Shown here piece by piece: positions 6,504-13,228 of a stretch of DNA of 14,402 nt (the stretch's first letter is position 1; every line of letters starts with the position of its first letter). The notes below the pieces were generated by a model. The model ran no database searches. It was not told the origin of the DNA and worked only from the letters and a program-made list of their open reading frames with translations. Origin of the DNA: Kofleriaceae bacterium (GTDB lineage Bacteria; Myxococcota_A; Polyangia; Haliangiales; Haliangiaceae); the NCBI GenBank assembly GCA_016763395.1, contig JAESTW010000763.1:1-14402 (forward strand). Direction: 5' to 3'. Position numbers and translations under genes: made by a program.

Positions 6504-9056
6504 TTAGTAGGAGAAGTGAGACACTTCACTTTGTAGTGAGGCCGCGATTTCAGCGAGTTCCTCAGCTTTTTTCTTGGCCATAGTTGCGCCGTCCGAGGTA
6601 CTACCAGCGGCTTTTGCTACCACACTGACGTTCTTGGCGATGTCCGAGGCCGCTCGCGCCGCTTCGTTGACATTGCGTCCAATCTCTTTTGTGGTCGCCG
6701 ATTGTTCTTCAACCGCACTGGCGATCGTTGTTTGGAATTCACTGATTTGATTGATGATGACAGAGATTTCCCCGATTGCGTGAACCGCACCGTCGGTGTC
6801 ACTCTGAATGGCCGCGATTTTCTGACTGATGTCTTCGGTCGCTTTTGCCGTTTCTTTCGCAAGCTCTTTAACTTCATAGGCAACAACAGCGAAGCCTTTG
6901 CCCGCTTCACCGGCGCGTGCAGCCTCGATGGTGGCGTTGAGTGCCAGCAGGTTTGTCTGCTGTGCAATCGAAGTAATCACTTTGATGACCTGGCCAATCT
7001 CGGCCGAACTCTCTCCGAGTTTTGCAACGGTTCGATTGGTCTCTTCTGCCACTTCAACCGCCTTGGAAGCTACTGTAGCCGCCTGGCTAGCATTTCTGGC
7101 GATTTCACCGATGCTGGCATTGAGCTCTTCGGACGCCGCTGCCACCGTTTGCACGTTCTGGCTAACTTGCTCCGCCGCTACTGATACCGACATCGCTTGA
7201 CTGGTCGTTTCCGTGGCGGCGATGCCCATGCCTTCACTGACTTCTGCCACTGAGACAGAAGATTTCGCAACACCGTTGGCACCATCTACAAGCTTGCTGA
7301 TATTGCCTCGCAATCCTGTAAAGAATTCCGATAGCTCTTCTCCCAGTCGTCCAATGGTATCATCGCCGGCTACGGTGACTTCTTTTGTCAGATCTCCAGT
7401 GCCAGCAGCTACTACAACAGTGAGAATCGAATCAACCTTCTCTTGCAGCTCTTTGGCCGAAGATTGCTCCCGTTCGGCCATCTCTACAGCTCGTTTCTCG
7501 GTTGCGAGTTGTTCGGTGATGACAGACCATGTTGCCATCGCTCCCAGATACTCACCACCTGGGCCGTGAATCGCCGATACCAGTAGGTCAAGGGTTTCGG
7601 GTCCGAGTGGGATATTGGTTTGGTGTGGCAGGTTGGCCGGGTCGGCAATAATGTTCCGCTGATGCATCGGGTTTTTGTGGAAGACATCAAAGGAGTTGCC
7701 GACGATATCGTCAACTTTCACCGGTAGTAGTCCGGACACTTCATTGAGCTGCTTGAAGGAGGCCGCATTCATGTACTGAATGACGCCCGATGTGTCTGCG
7801 AAAATCGTGTTGATGGGAGAATTCTCAACCATCGCTTTGGTCATAGCCATTTCCTTCTCGGCTTCAAGTTTGGCGGTGACTACCTCCCAAGTCGCCATCG
7901 CTCCGACATAGGTTCCGTTTGGATCGAAAATTGGCGATACAAGCAAGTCGAGAATCTCAGGACCAACATCGATCTGCGCCCGGAGTGGCAACTTGCTTGG
8001 GTCAGCAACCAGTGCACGTTGATGCGCCGGATTTTTGTGGAAGATATCAAATGTGTTGCCAACAACGTCAGCTGCCTTGCACGGCAAGTGTTGCTCGACC
8101 GCCGTTAGCTGCTTTAGCGATGCTGGGTTCATGTACTCAATGTTGCCTTCTTTGTTGGCAAACATCGTGTTTATCGGCGAGTTCTCCACCATTGCTCGGC
8201 TGAGCGCTGCCTCTCGTTCCATCTCAAGTTTGGCGGTGACTACCTCCCAAGTCGCCATCGCTCCAACATAGGTTCCGTCTGCATCGAAAATTGGCGAGAC
8301 CAGCAGGTCAAGTACCTCTGGGCCAACGTTGATTTGCGCCCGGTGTGGCAGCTTGCTTGGGTTTGCCACCATCGATCGCTGATGTGCAGGGTTTTTGTGA
8401 AAGATGTCAAAAGAGTTTCCTACGATCGTATCAGCTTTGCAGGGCAAGTGTTGCTCGACAGCAGTCAGTTGCTCTAGCGATGCCGGGTTCATGTATTCAA
8501 TCGTGCCCTCTTTGTCCGCGAACATTGTGTTGATTGGCGAACCTTCGACCATGGATTGAAACTTTGCCGCTTTGTTCACTGCTGCTTTTGCCTCGAAAAG
8601 CTGCATCTTGAGCTCATCAACTTCGTCTTGCAGCGCCTCGAGTTCTTCTGAATCCGAGTCCGAATCCGAATCATCATCCGCCGTAACGATGTCCGCTTTG
8701 AGCGGGACAACGAGCGCAACAATCTCATCAATTGCCGATTGCGGGACTTCTAGATCCACGAGCGTGTCAACTAGGTGTCCGGCGACGCGATCAAAATCTG
8801 CACTGGCGATATTGAGGTTTTTGTGAGCTTGCGCCATCGACTTTCCTCGATAGAGTGCCGGCCCTCCAAAGGCTGTAGTTAGGAATTTAACCATCCGAAG
8901 CCGCTGCCTTTTGAAATTGGTGTCGACAAAGAACTGTTCTAGTTCATCGTCTGCCTCCACCCGTACGTAGAATGCTTCTACGACGGCTTTGATTGCATCT
9001 TGACCTCCGAGTCGGTCAAATAGTGGGCTCTGATTTTTTGTTTTTGCTGTTGCCAT
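6504..9056 (-). CDS. Soluble chemoreceptor: truncated hemoglobin-3xPAS-HAMP-MCP
   Basis: An 850-residue receptor with no transmembrane segment, so cytoplasmic. Residues about 11-123 match a group I truncated hemoglobin: LFDRLGG start, B-helix FY (Tyr30 at the B10 position), FF at 42-43 for CD1, FGGP at 63-66, and AQAHKNLNI with proximal His78. An acidic DSDSDS linker and coiled coil follow (about 127-165). Three PAS units of exactly 120 residues start near 168, 288 and 408, each with NPxHQR and GPExLDLLVS motifs. A HAMP-like unit lies at about 540-590. The MCP signalling hairpin follows, with its tip at about 694-722 (IAQQTNLLALNATIEAARAG). Heme ligand binding (O2, NO or CO) would be the expected input, with PAS units relaying or adding signals to CheW/CheA. 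It follows cheW by 14 nt; its ribosome site is only purine-rich. The domain calls are secure. The ligand is inferred, as is heme in the PAS units, for which I see no evidence. Confidence 0.95.
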   Translation of the reverse strand: MATAKTKNQSPLFDRLGGQDAIKAVVEAFYVRVEADDELEQFFVDTNFKRQRLRMVKFLTTAFGGPALYRGKSMAQAHKNLNIASADFDRVAGHLVDTLVDLEVPQSAIDEIVALVVPLKADIVTADDDSDSDSDSEELEALQDEVDELKMQLFEAKAAVNKAAKFQSMVEGSPINTMFADKEGTIEYMNPASLEQLTAVEQHLPCKADTIVGNSFDIFHKNPAHQRSMVANPSKLPHRAQINVGPEVLDLLVSPIFDADGTYVGAMATWEVVTAKLEMEREAALSRAMVENSPINTMFANKEGNIEYMNPASLKQLTAVEQHLPCKAADVVGNTFDIFHKNPAHQRALVADPSKLPLRAQIDVGPEILDLLVSPIFDPNGTYVGAMATWEVVTAKLEAEKEMAMTKAMVENSPINTIFADTSGVIQYMNAASFKQLNEVSGLLPVKVDDIVGNSFDVFHKNPMHQRNIIADPANLPHQTNIPLGPETLDLLVSAIHGPGGEYLGAMATWSVITEQLATEKRAVEMAEREQSSAKELQEKVDSILTVVVAAGTGDLTKEVTVAGDDTIGRLGEELSEFFTGLRGNISKLVDGANGVAKSSVSVAEVSEGMGIAATETTSQAMSVSVAAEQVSQNVQTVAAASEELNASIGEIARNASQAATVASKAVEVAEETNRTVAKLGESSAEIGQVIKVITSIAQQTNLLALNATIEAARAGEAGKGFAVVAYEVKELAKETAKATEDISQKIAAIQSDTDGAVHAIGEISVIINQISEFQTTIASAVEEQSATTKEIGRNVNEAARAASDIAKNVSVVAKAAGSTSDGATMAKKKAEELAEIAASLQSEVSHFSY
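7477..8555 (-). repeat. Three tandem 360-bp PAS-coding repeats
   Basis: The three PAS segments of the receptor form direct repeats with a strict 360-bp period. Units 1 and 2 share roughly 80% of residues by eye count. At DNA level they share an exact block of about 40 bases around 7864 and 8224. Unit 3 is more divergent and lacks the LPCK cysteine found in units 1 and 2 (residues 206 and 326). The pattern points to recent duplication or gene conversion between the first two units. Confidence 0.9.
8650..8673 (-). repeat. Hexanucleotide repeat encoding the Asp/Ser linker
   Basis: Four near-perfect copies of GAATCC (plus-strand reading, one copy GAGTCC and one GAATCA) encode the DSDSDSDS linker between the globin and the coiled coil. 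Changes in copy number would stay in frame and would only alter linker length. Confidence 0.75.
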
Positions 9057-9070
9057 GTCTTTCTCTTTCT

Positions 9071-9508
9071 CTATCCGATTGTTTTTACGTTCATCGCCCG
9101 ATCTGTGTTCAAAATCAGACAGAGTCGGTCCTTCAGTTTGTAGACACCTCTAATGAGGTCTTTGGTGATTCCTAGGCAGGTCTCCGGTGGTGGTTCGAAA
9201 TCTTCTTCTTGCAGTTCCAACACTTCACCGATTTCGTCGACCAGGAAACTCACAATGGCGTCATCACCGCGTACAACGACATTCATTGGAAGTCGGTCGC
9301 CCTCCAACTTGGGCAAGGCAAAGCGGTGTCGCAGGTCGATCGCGGTTACGAGTTGTCCGCGCAAGTTGATGAGGCCACGTATTTCTGGTGGTGCGAGAGG
9401 TACACGCGTCATGTCCTGGTAGCGAATCACCTCTTGAATTCGCTCAACCTCGATCCCTATGTACAGGTCGGCCAGTTGAACCGTACAGAATTGTTGTGTC
9501 TTAGACAT
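9071..9508 (-). CDS. cheW: CheW coupling protein
   Basis: A 145-residue single CheW domain with no extra parts. Family features include the opening strand FCTVQLADLYIGIEVERIQEV, the loop VPLAPPEIRGLINLRG that normally carries receptor- and CheA-binding surfaces, AIDLRHRF, and FLVDEIGEVLEL. It is an SH3-like scaffold that links receptor tips to CheA in the cytoplasm. The ATG overlaps the cheA end by 8 nt and is preceded by GGGAG six bases upstream inside cheA, so translation is probably coupled. Because it sits directly before the receptor gene, the pair should work together. Confidence 0.97.
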   Translation of the reverse strand: MSKTQQFCTVQLADLYIGIEVERIQEVIRYQDMTRVPLAPPEIRGLINLRGQLVTAIDLRHRFALPKLEGDRLPMNVVVRGDDAIVSFLVDEIGEVLELQEEDFEPPPETCLGITKDLIRGVYKLKDRLCLILNTDRAMNVKTIG

Positions 9509-11732
9509 GTTGTGCTCCCATTAGCTTTGGTGCCAAGATTTGATTGCTTCCCAGCACACGTTCTACGTTGATGACGTCGGTGACTTTTTCATCCACCAGC
9601 ACGGAGCCCAAGATAGGTTCGGTGCCGTTCATGTCGTCTGCACTCATCTCGACATAGACGATGTCCAGGATTTCGTCGACTACCAGTCCAATCCGTCCGC
9701 CTTTGTGCGAGTACACCACTACATTTAGCGGCCCATCAATGTCGGGCTCGGAGTTCGAGTTCGGTATGATTTGAGATACGTGAATCAGTGGCATCACCTC
9801 GCCTCGATACTGAACGACATGGAACTCGCCGGACTTCTCCATCGTCCCTTGGGGAAACTTCTCAAGCCTTTCCACCTGCCGAAGAGGTAGCGCAAGACGT
9901 CCGTTTTCGCCATCTCCGAAGAGTAAGAGGGACTCGAGGCTGCTGCCTTCGACGTCGCCAGAATTGCGTATTTCGCTATGGCGTCTATCGCTGTGGTCAG
10001 TCACTACTCGGCTCTTTTCTGCGAGTCCCAGAACATCTAGGATGAGCGCTACCTTGCCTTCGCCCAAAATGGTCGCACCTGCGTACGCCTTGAGGCCTTT
10101 GAGTTGCTCGCTGAGCGGTTTGACTACGATTTCTTCTGTGTCATTTATCTCGTCAACGACTAGGCCAAATTGCTGGTCATCGGCCTGCAAAACCACAATG
10201 TTGAGCACCTGCTCGGCGTCCGACGACTCTGTTACCTCCACTTCCAGTTGCTTGTTGAGACTTACAAGAGGGAGTAGCTTTCCGCGTAAGTTGAAGACGG
10301 GTGCTCCCAAGACCATTTCAACCTTAGATTTGATTTGCTCGCCTTCGAGCCGAATGAGTTGCAATAGGTTCACCTGGGGAATCGCGTAGCGGTCGCCTCC
10401 ACTGCGAATAAGCAGCGCTGGAACAATGGCCAAGGTAAGTGGGATTTTTATTTTGAGTACAGAACCTCGTCCGAGCTCACTTTGCAAATCAACACTGCCA
10501 CCGATTTTCTCGATGCTGGTCTTGACAACATCCATCCCGACGCCTCGTCCGGACACGTTTGTGACAGCGGCGGCAGTCGAGAATCCCGGACGAAATAGCA
10601 GAGCAATGCTCTCACGCTCGGTCATCATTTGAGCTTCGTCGGGCGAAACGAGCCCGCGCTCAACGGCCCGCGCTCGTACTTTCTCGCAGTCAATTCCCGC
10701 GCCATCGTCTGAGACTTCGATATTGACCTGTCCGCCCTCGTGATAGGCTCGGAGAGTCATTGTACCTTCGCGAGGTTTGCCAGCGACTTCTCTCGTCTCA
10801 GGAGTTTCGATACCATGGTCAATCGCGTTGCGTACCGCATGAGTGAGTGGATCTTTGATCGCTTCAATAAGCGTCTTGTCCAGCTCGGTCTCCGCGCCCT
10901 CCATATGGATAGCGACTTGTTTTCCGCAAGTGACAGCGAGGTCCCGAACAACTCTTGGGAATTTTCCCCAGACAGAGCCGATGGGTTGCATGCGAGTTTG
11001 CATGATTCCCTCTTGCAGTTCAGAGGTCACTTGGTTGAGTCGTTGCGATACGGCCAAAAATGCTGGCTCGTCTTTGTCCTGTGTGTATTGGACAACCTGA
11101 TTGCGGACAAGTACGAGCTCGCCAACAAGGTTCATCAGCATATCGAGGAGCTGGACATCTACTCGGATGAAACTGTTTTTGACTGGCGCCGTTTTGTTTT
11201 GTGCAGCCTTCTCTGGCGTGGCCGCAGCTGCAGTCTCTTGCTGAGGCGTTGCTTCCGCAGTCTCTTGCTGAGGTGTTGCTTCCGCAGTCTCTTGCTGAGG
11301 CGTTGCTTCCGCCACCGGTGCCATTGCCTCTTCTGGACGTACCCCGTTTTCGTACAAGGCCGTCAGAAGAGTGATCAGCGCCCGATTATCGGCAACGTGT
11401 TCTTCGCCTGTCGCCTCAATACTCGTGAGTAAGTCTCGGAAAGCGTCAATCGTGGACAGCAAGGCACTGATAATCTCTGCATTTACAAGCAGGTTCCCGT
11501 CCCGCAGTTCACTGAGTAGGTTCTCACCTACATGAGCAATTTTCTCAAGCTGTCCAAAAGCGAGAAAGCCAGAGGTGCCCTTTACCGTGTGTATACACCG
11601 GAATATGCGGTCGAGCAATTCTCCATCAGTCGGACGCTCCTCCAGGGCCACAAGGTCTTGATCTAGCTGATCAAGTCCCTCCTGACACTCCATAAGAAAT
11701 TCTCCAACAATCTCTGAGTCATCATTATCCAC
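9501..11732 (-). CDS. cheA: CheA histidine kinase with two CheW-like domains
   Basis: I prefer the GTG at 11732 (743 residues): GGGG lies just upstream and the protein then opens VDNDDSEIVGEFL, as CheA proteins normally do. A TTG at 11786 would add 18 residues but has no ribosome site. The P1/Hpt domain (about 1-115) carries the phosphorylated H48 in IHTVKG. In place of a P2 domain is a Pro/Gln/Glu/Ala linker with three repeats (about 141-170). The P3 dimerisation helices lie at about 185-245. The P4 ATPase follows, with HAVRNAIDHG (N box), SDDGAGID (G1), FRPGFSTA (F box) and GRGVGMD (G2). Two CheW-like modules end the protein (about 432-572 and 597-735). It is the first gene of the operon and autophosphorylates under receptor control. 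Lack of P2 means CheB-type receivers dock on it some other way. No CheY is encoded nearby. Confidence 0.96.
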   Translation of the reverse strand: MDNDDSEIVGEFLMECQEGLDQLDQDLVALEERPTDGELLDRIFRCIHTVKGTSGFLAFGQLEKIAHVGENLLSELRDGNLLVNAEIISALLSTIDAFRDLLTSIEATGEEHVADNRALITLLTALYENGVRPEEAMAPVAEATPQQETAEATPQQETAEATPQQETAAAATPEKAAQNKTAPVKNSFIRVDVQLLDMLMNLVGELVLVRNQVVQYTQDKDEPAFLAVSQRLNQVTSELQEGIMQTRMQPIGSVWGKFPRVVRDLAVTCGKQVAIHMEGAETELDKTLIEAIKDPLTHAVRNAIDHGIETPETREVAGKPREGTMTLRAYHEGGQVNIEVSDDGAGIDCEKVRARAVERGLVSPDEAQMMTERESIALLFRPGFSTAAAVTNVSGRGVGMDVVKTSIEKIGGSVDLQSELGRGSVLKIKIPLTLAIVPALLIRSGGDRYAIPQVNLLQLIRLEGEQIKSKVEMVLGAPVFNLRGKLLPLVSLNKQLEVEVTESSDAEQVLNIVVLQADDQQFGLVVDEINDTEEIVVKPLSEQLKGLKAYAGATILGEGKVALILDVLGLAEKSRVVTDHSDRRHSEIRNSGDVEGSSLESLLLFGDGENGRLALPLRQVERLEKFPQGTMEKSGEFHVVQYRGEVMPLIHVSQIIPNSNSEPDIDGPLNVVVYSHKGGRIGLVVDEILDIVYVEMSADDMNGTEPILGSVLVDEKVTDVINVERVLGSNQILAPKLMGAQHV
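11230..11310 (-). repeat. Three tandem 27-bp repeats in the CheA linker
   Basis: Three 27-bp units (11230-11256, 11257-11283, 11284-11310) are identical except for one C/T difference in the middle unit. Each encodes the nine residues EATPQQETA. They lie in the flexible linker between the Hpt domain and the dimerisation helices. Copy-number change would preserve frame and alter only linker length. Confidence 0.95.
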
Positions 11733-11912
11733 GCTGTCCCCCCCGTTCCAAAGCACCTTGCTTAGAAAGTAGTTCGGACCATGCAACGAATAGTTAAGTA
11801 TTTAGACCAAAAAAATCACATAGGGTGGGGATCGCCATCACACCTAAAGTTCGCCTCCTATAGTCCGAATAGAACTGGATAGCGGCTGTAGCAATCAACA
11901 CAAGGGGAACGA
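11733..11912. promoter_or_regulatory. Divergent intergenic region between cheA and hpt
   Basis: These 180 nt separate two divergent genes and must hold their promoters, if each has its own. On the plus strand TATAGT at 11859-11864 is a fair -10 box for the Hpt gene, about 50 nt before its start, but I see no good -35 at the right distance. On the minus strand I found no convincing sigma-70 or sigma-54 (GG-N10-GC) element for cheA. A run of seven G (minus strand, 11738-11744) lies where the cheA ribosome site should be. An A-run occurs at about 11810. No binding site is assigned. Confidence 0.35.
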
Positions 11913-12260
11913 ATGACAATTGGGGTATTAGACATGCAGGTAATAGAAGAGCTTCGGTCGCTGGATGACGGCGAGGGAGAAATTCTCAAGAGCATCGTGA
12001 CCATTTTTGAAGAGTCGAGCAACGAGTTACTTCAGGAGTTGAGCGATGCCATGGAAGCCGGTGAGGCGGGGCGCCTTGCTCTAGCTGCGCATTCACTCAA
12101 GGGCAGTGCCTCGAATCTCGGTGCTGTGCTCCTAAGTGTCGCCGCGCTGGAGCTTGAGAAGGCAGGAAAAGCCGGGGAGTTAAGCGGGACTGAAGAGGGC
12201 ATATTGAAAGCTCGGCAGGAATTCTCTGTCGCACTTAGCTGTCTGCACCAACAGGTTTAA
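11913..12260 (+). CDS. Stand-alone Hpt phosphotransfer protein
   Basis: A 115-residue protein made of a single histidine phosphotransfer domain. The motif AAHSLKGSASNLGA places the phosphorylated residue at H60. The surrounding sequence is a four-helix bundle pattern with acidic helices on either side. It has no kinase, receiver or membrane part, so it must accept phosphate from, and pass it to, receiver domains on other proteins. The ATG has AAGGGGA upstream at good spacing. It is divergent from cheA, so it may share regulation with the che operon. The receivers of the CheB-like protein or the NtrC-type regulator are possible partners, but nothing in the sequence shows which. The fold call is secure; the pathway role is inference. 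Confidence 0.92.
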   Translation: MTIGVLDMQVIEELRSLDDGEGEILKSIVTIFEESSNELLQELSDAMEAGEAGRLALAAHSLKGSASNLGAVLLSVAALELEKAGKAGELSGTEEGILKARQEFSVALSCLHQQV

Positions 12261-12290
12261 ATTGAGCCAAGTTCGTGCAAGCCCGGTCGA

Positions 12291-12320
12291 ACTAGACGAG
12301 TCTGAGAAGCCGAGTCTAGT
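12291..12320 (+). terminator. Inverted repeat after the Hpt gene, possible weak terminator
   Basis: Seven-bp arms ACTAGAC / GTCTAGT with a 16-nt loop, 30 nt beyond the Hpt stop. No T-run follows, so intrinsic termination is doubtful. Confidence 0.2.
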
Positions 12321-12324
12321 CCCG

Positions 12325-12783
12325 TTGCGCGGACGTGTAATTGCTTCGCTCTGACTACTGCCTCTGCTGTTAGCCGTATTGGGCGCAAGCATGGGCAGCA
12401 CTGAGTGCTTGTGCCCAGGATGCACAATCGCTTAGCGAATCCATTCAAACCCCGCGTTGCGAGTCGGCAGGTCGACACTACGGCTGCGCAATCCAAAGAA
12501 CGCTGAGTCTCCACCTTGGGTACAAGAGTGGCTGACGACTACCGGTGAGCGCAAAACCGAGGGATTGAAGGGCTTAGAAGAAGTCGTAGATGGAGTAGCG
12601 CGAGTGATTGTGCCTCTGACAGCCAGCGGAATGTGTCTGGGCTGTCATGGCGATGCGGCATCTCATACCGATACAATGAAGGAACTCCTGGCTAGCAAGT
12701 ATCCAGAGGACAAGGCCGTCGGGTACGAGAGCGGCGACCTTCGAGGCGTCGTTTGGGCTGAGTACGATCTAGTCGTTAAGTAA
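12325..12783 (+). pseudogene. Decayed DUF3365-type c-type heme protein
   Basis: From about 12457 an intact stretch of 108 codons reads LRVGRSTLRLRNPKNAES, later VIVPLTASGMCLGCHG, then KYPEDKAVGYESGDLRG. This is the conserved core and c-heme motif (CLGCH) of DUF3365-type exported proteins. It has no start of its own except a TTG inside the conserved motif. Upstream pieces fit the missing front end but lie in different frames: a possible start and RGRVIASL, an in-frame TGA (12352-12354), a hydrophobic LLPLLLAVLGASMG in the same frame as the core, then SACAQDAQSLSESIQT one frame over (12404-12448), resembling the end of a signal peptide and the mature N-terminus. The segment of some 45-55 residues that normally precedes VGRTSLRLRN, including the conserved Cys region, is absent. 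I read it as a pseudogene with a stop, two frame changes and a deletion. The family's role in periplasmic heme or redox sensing is only partly known. Confidence 0.72.
12388..12422 (+). repeat. Long imperfect hairpin at a frame change of the pseudogene
   Basis: Arms TGGGCA (12392-12397) and TGCCCA (12412-12417) enclose a second stem GCAC/GTGC (12398-12401 and 12405-12408) with a 3-nt loop and a 3-nt bulge. The outer bases GCA/TGC extend it with a gap. It coincides with the place where the reconstructed frame changes, so it may be a replication or sequencing trouble spot. Confidence 0.4.
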
Positions 12784-12802
12784 GTAGTGTAGCGGCCCAA
12801 GC

Positions 12803-13228
12803 TTATCGCGGACACGGGCTGCTGTGGTTTCCCAGCAGTTTCCCGCGATTGGAAAAACGATAGGTGGTGCACTCCGCCTTGGTTTTGTCCGCCATCGATT
12901 GGCTACTATAGACCCACAGAAGGCCTTTGCCCCCTTGAGACTCGGCAATGGGCCTGCCTTTGCTATTGAATATTCTTTCCATTCCCCAGCCTTTGATGGA
13001 TTGTCGTCGCCATTTATTTAGGGCGCGGGCCTGGTAGGTACGATTATGGGTGGCGAATTTCTGGGTTAGTTGCGGTAGTTCCTGTTTCGTCGACGTACAA
13101 AACGCGCTCGCATCCGCCAGGGTAAGAGTTTTCCCACTTCCAGGCTGTAGTAATGTATCCGCTCCTGCGCCCAGTTCTGATAGAATCGTGGCATAGAGCG
13201 TACACTGTCCGAGATCGTGGCGTAGTGC
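12803..13228 (-). pseudogene. Downstream half of secreted unknown gene, cut off by TAA
   Basis: Directly after the TAA (13229-13231) of the secreted protein gene, the same frame stays open for 141 codons with no start codon before an ATG at 12982. It reads as real protein: ALRHDLGQCTLYATILSEL, later ADASAFCTSTKQELPQL, YQARALNKWRRQS, GWGMERIFNSKGRPIAE, GKGLLWVYSSQ and ECTTYRFSNRGKLLG, ending in PCPR. The pattern of a G-rich turn, LWVY, a cysteine strand and a final FxxxGKLL strand faintly recalls small outer-membrane BamE/SmpA-like folds, but I do not recognise the family. The simplest reading is that one nonsense change split a protein of about 380 residues. An independent 59-residue product from 12982 is less likely. 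The stop lies 19 nt from the convergent pseudogene. Confidence 0.6.

Noticed and set aside
10740..11432. Long plus-strand open frame of 230 codons opposite cheA
   Set aside because: Lies wholly antisense to well-conserved CheA domains, contains the Leu/Arg-rich mirror of the 27-bp repeats, and has no recognisable protein features.
11762..11782. Six-residue upstream frame (ATG GTC CGA ACT ACT TTC TAA) ahead of cheA
   Set aside because: No ribosome site and too short to support a leader peptide; probably chance.
11733..11912. Search for a sigma-54 promoter upstream of cheA that the NtrC-type regulator could use
   Set aside because: No GG-N10-GC element with acceptable flanks was seen on either strand.
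12824..13021. Plus-strand 65-codon frame
   Set aside because: Antisense to the reconstructed downstream half of the secreted protein; no domain or ribosome site support.
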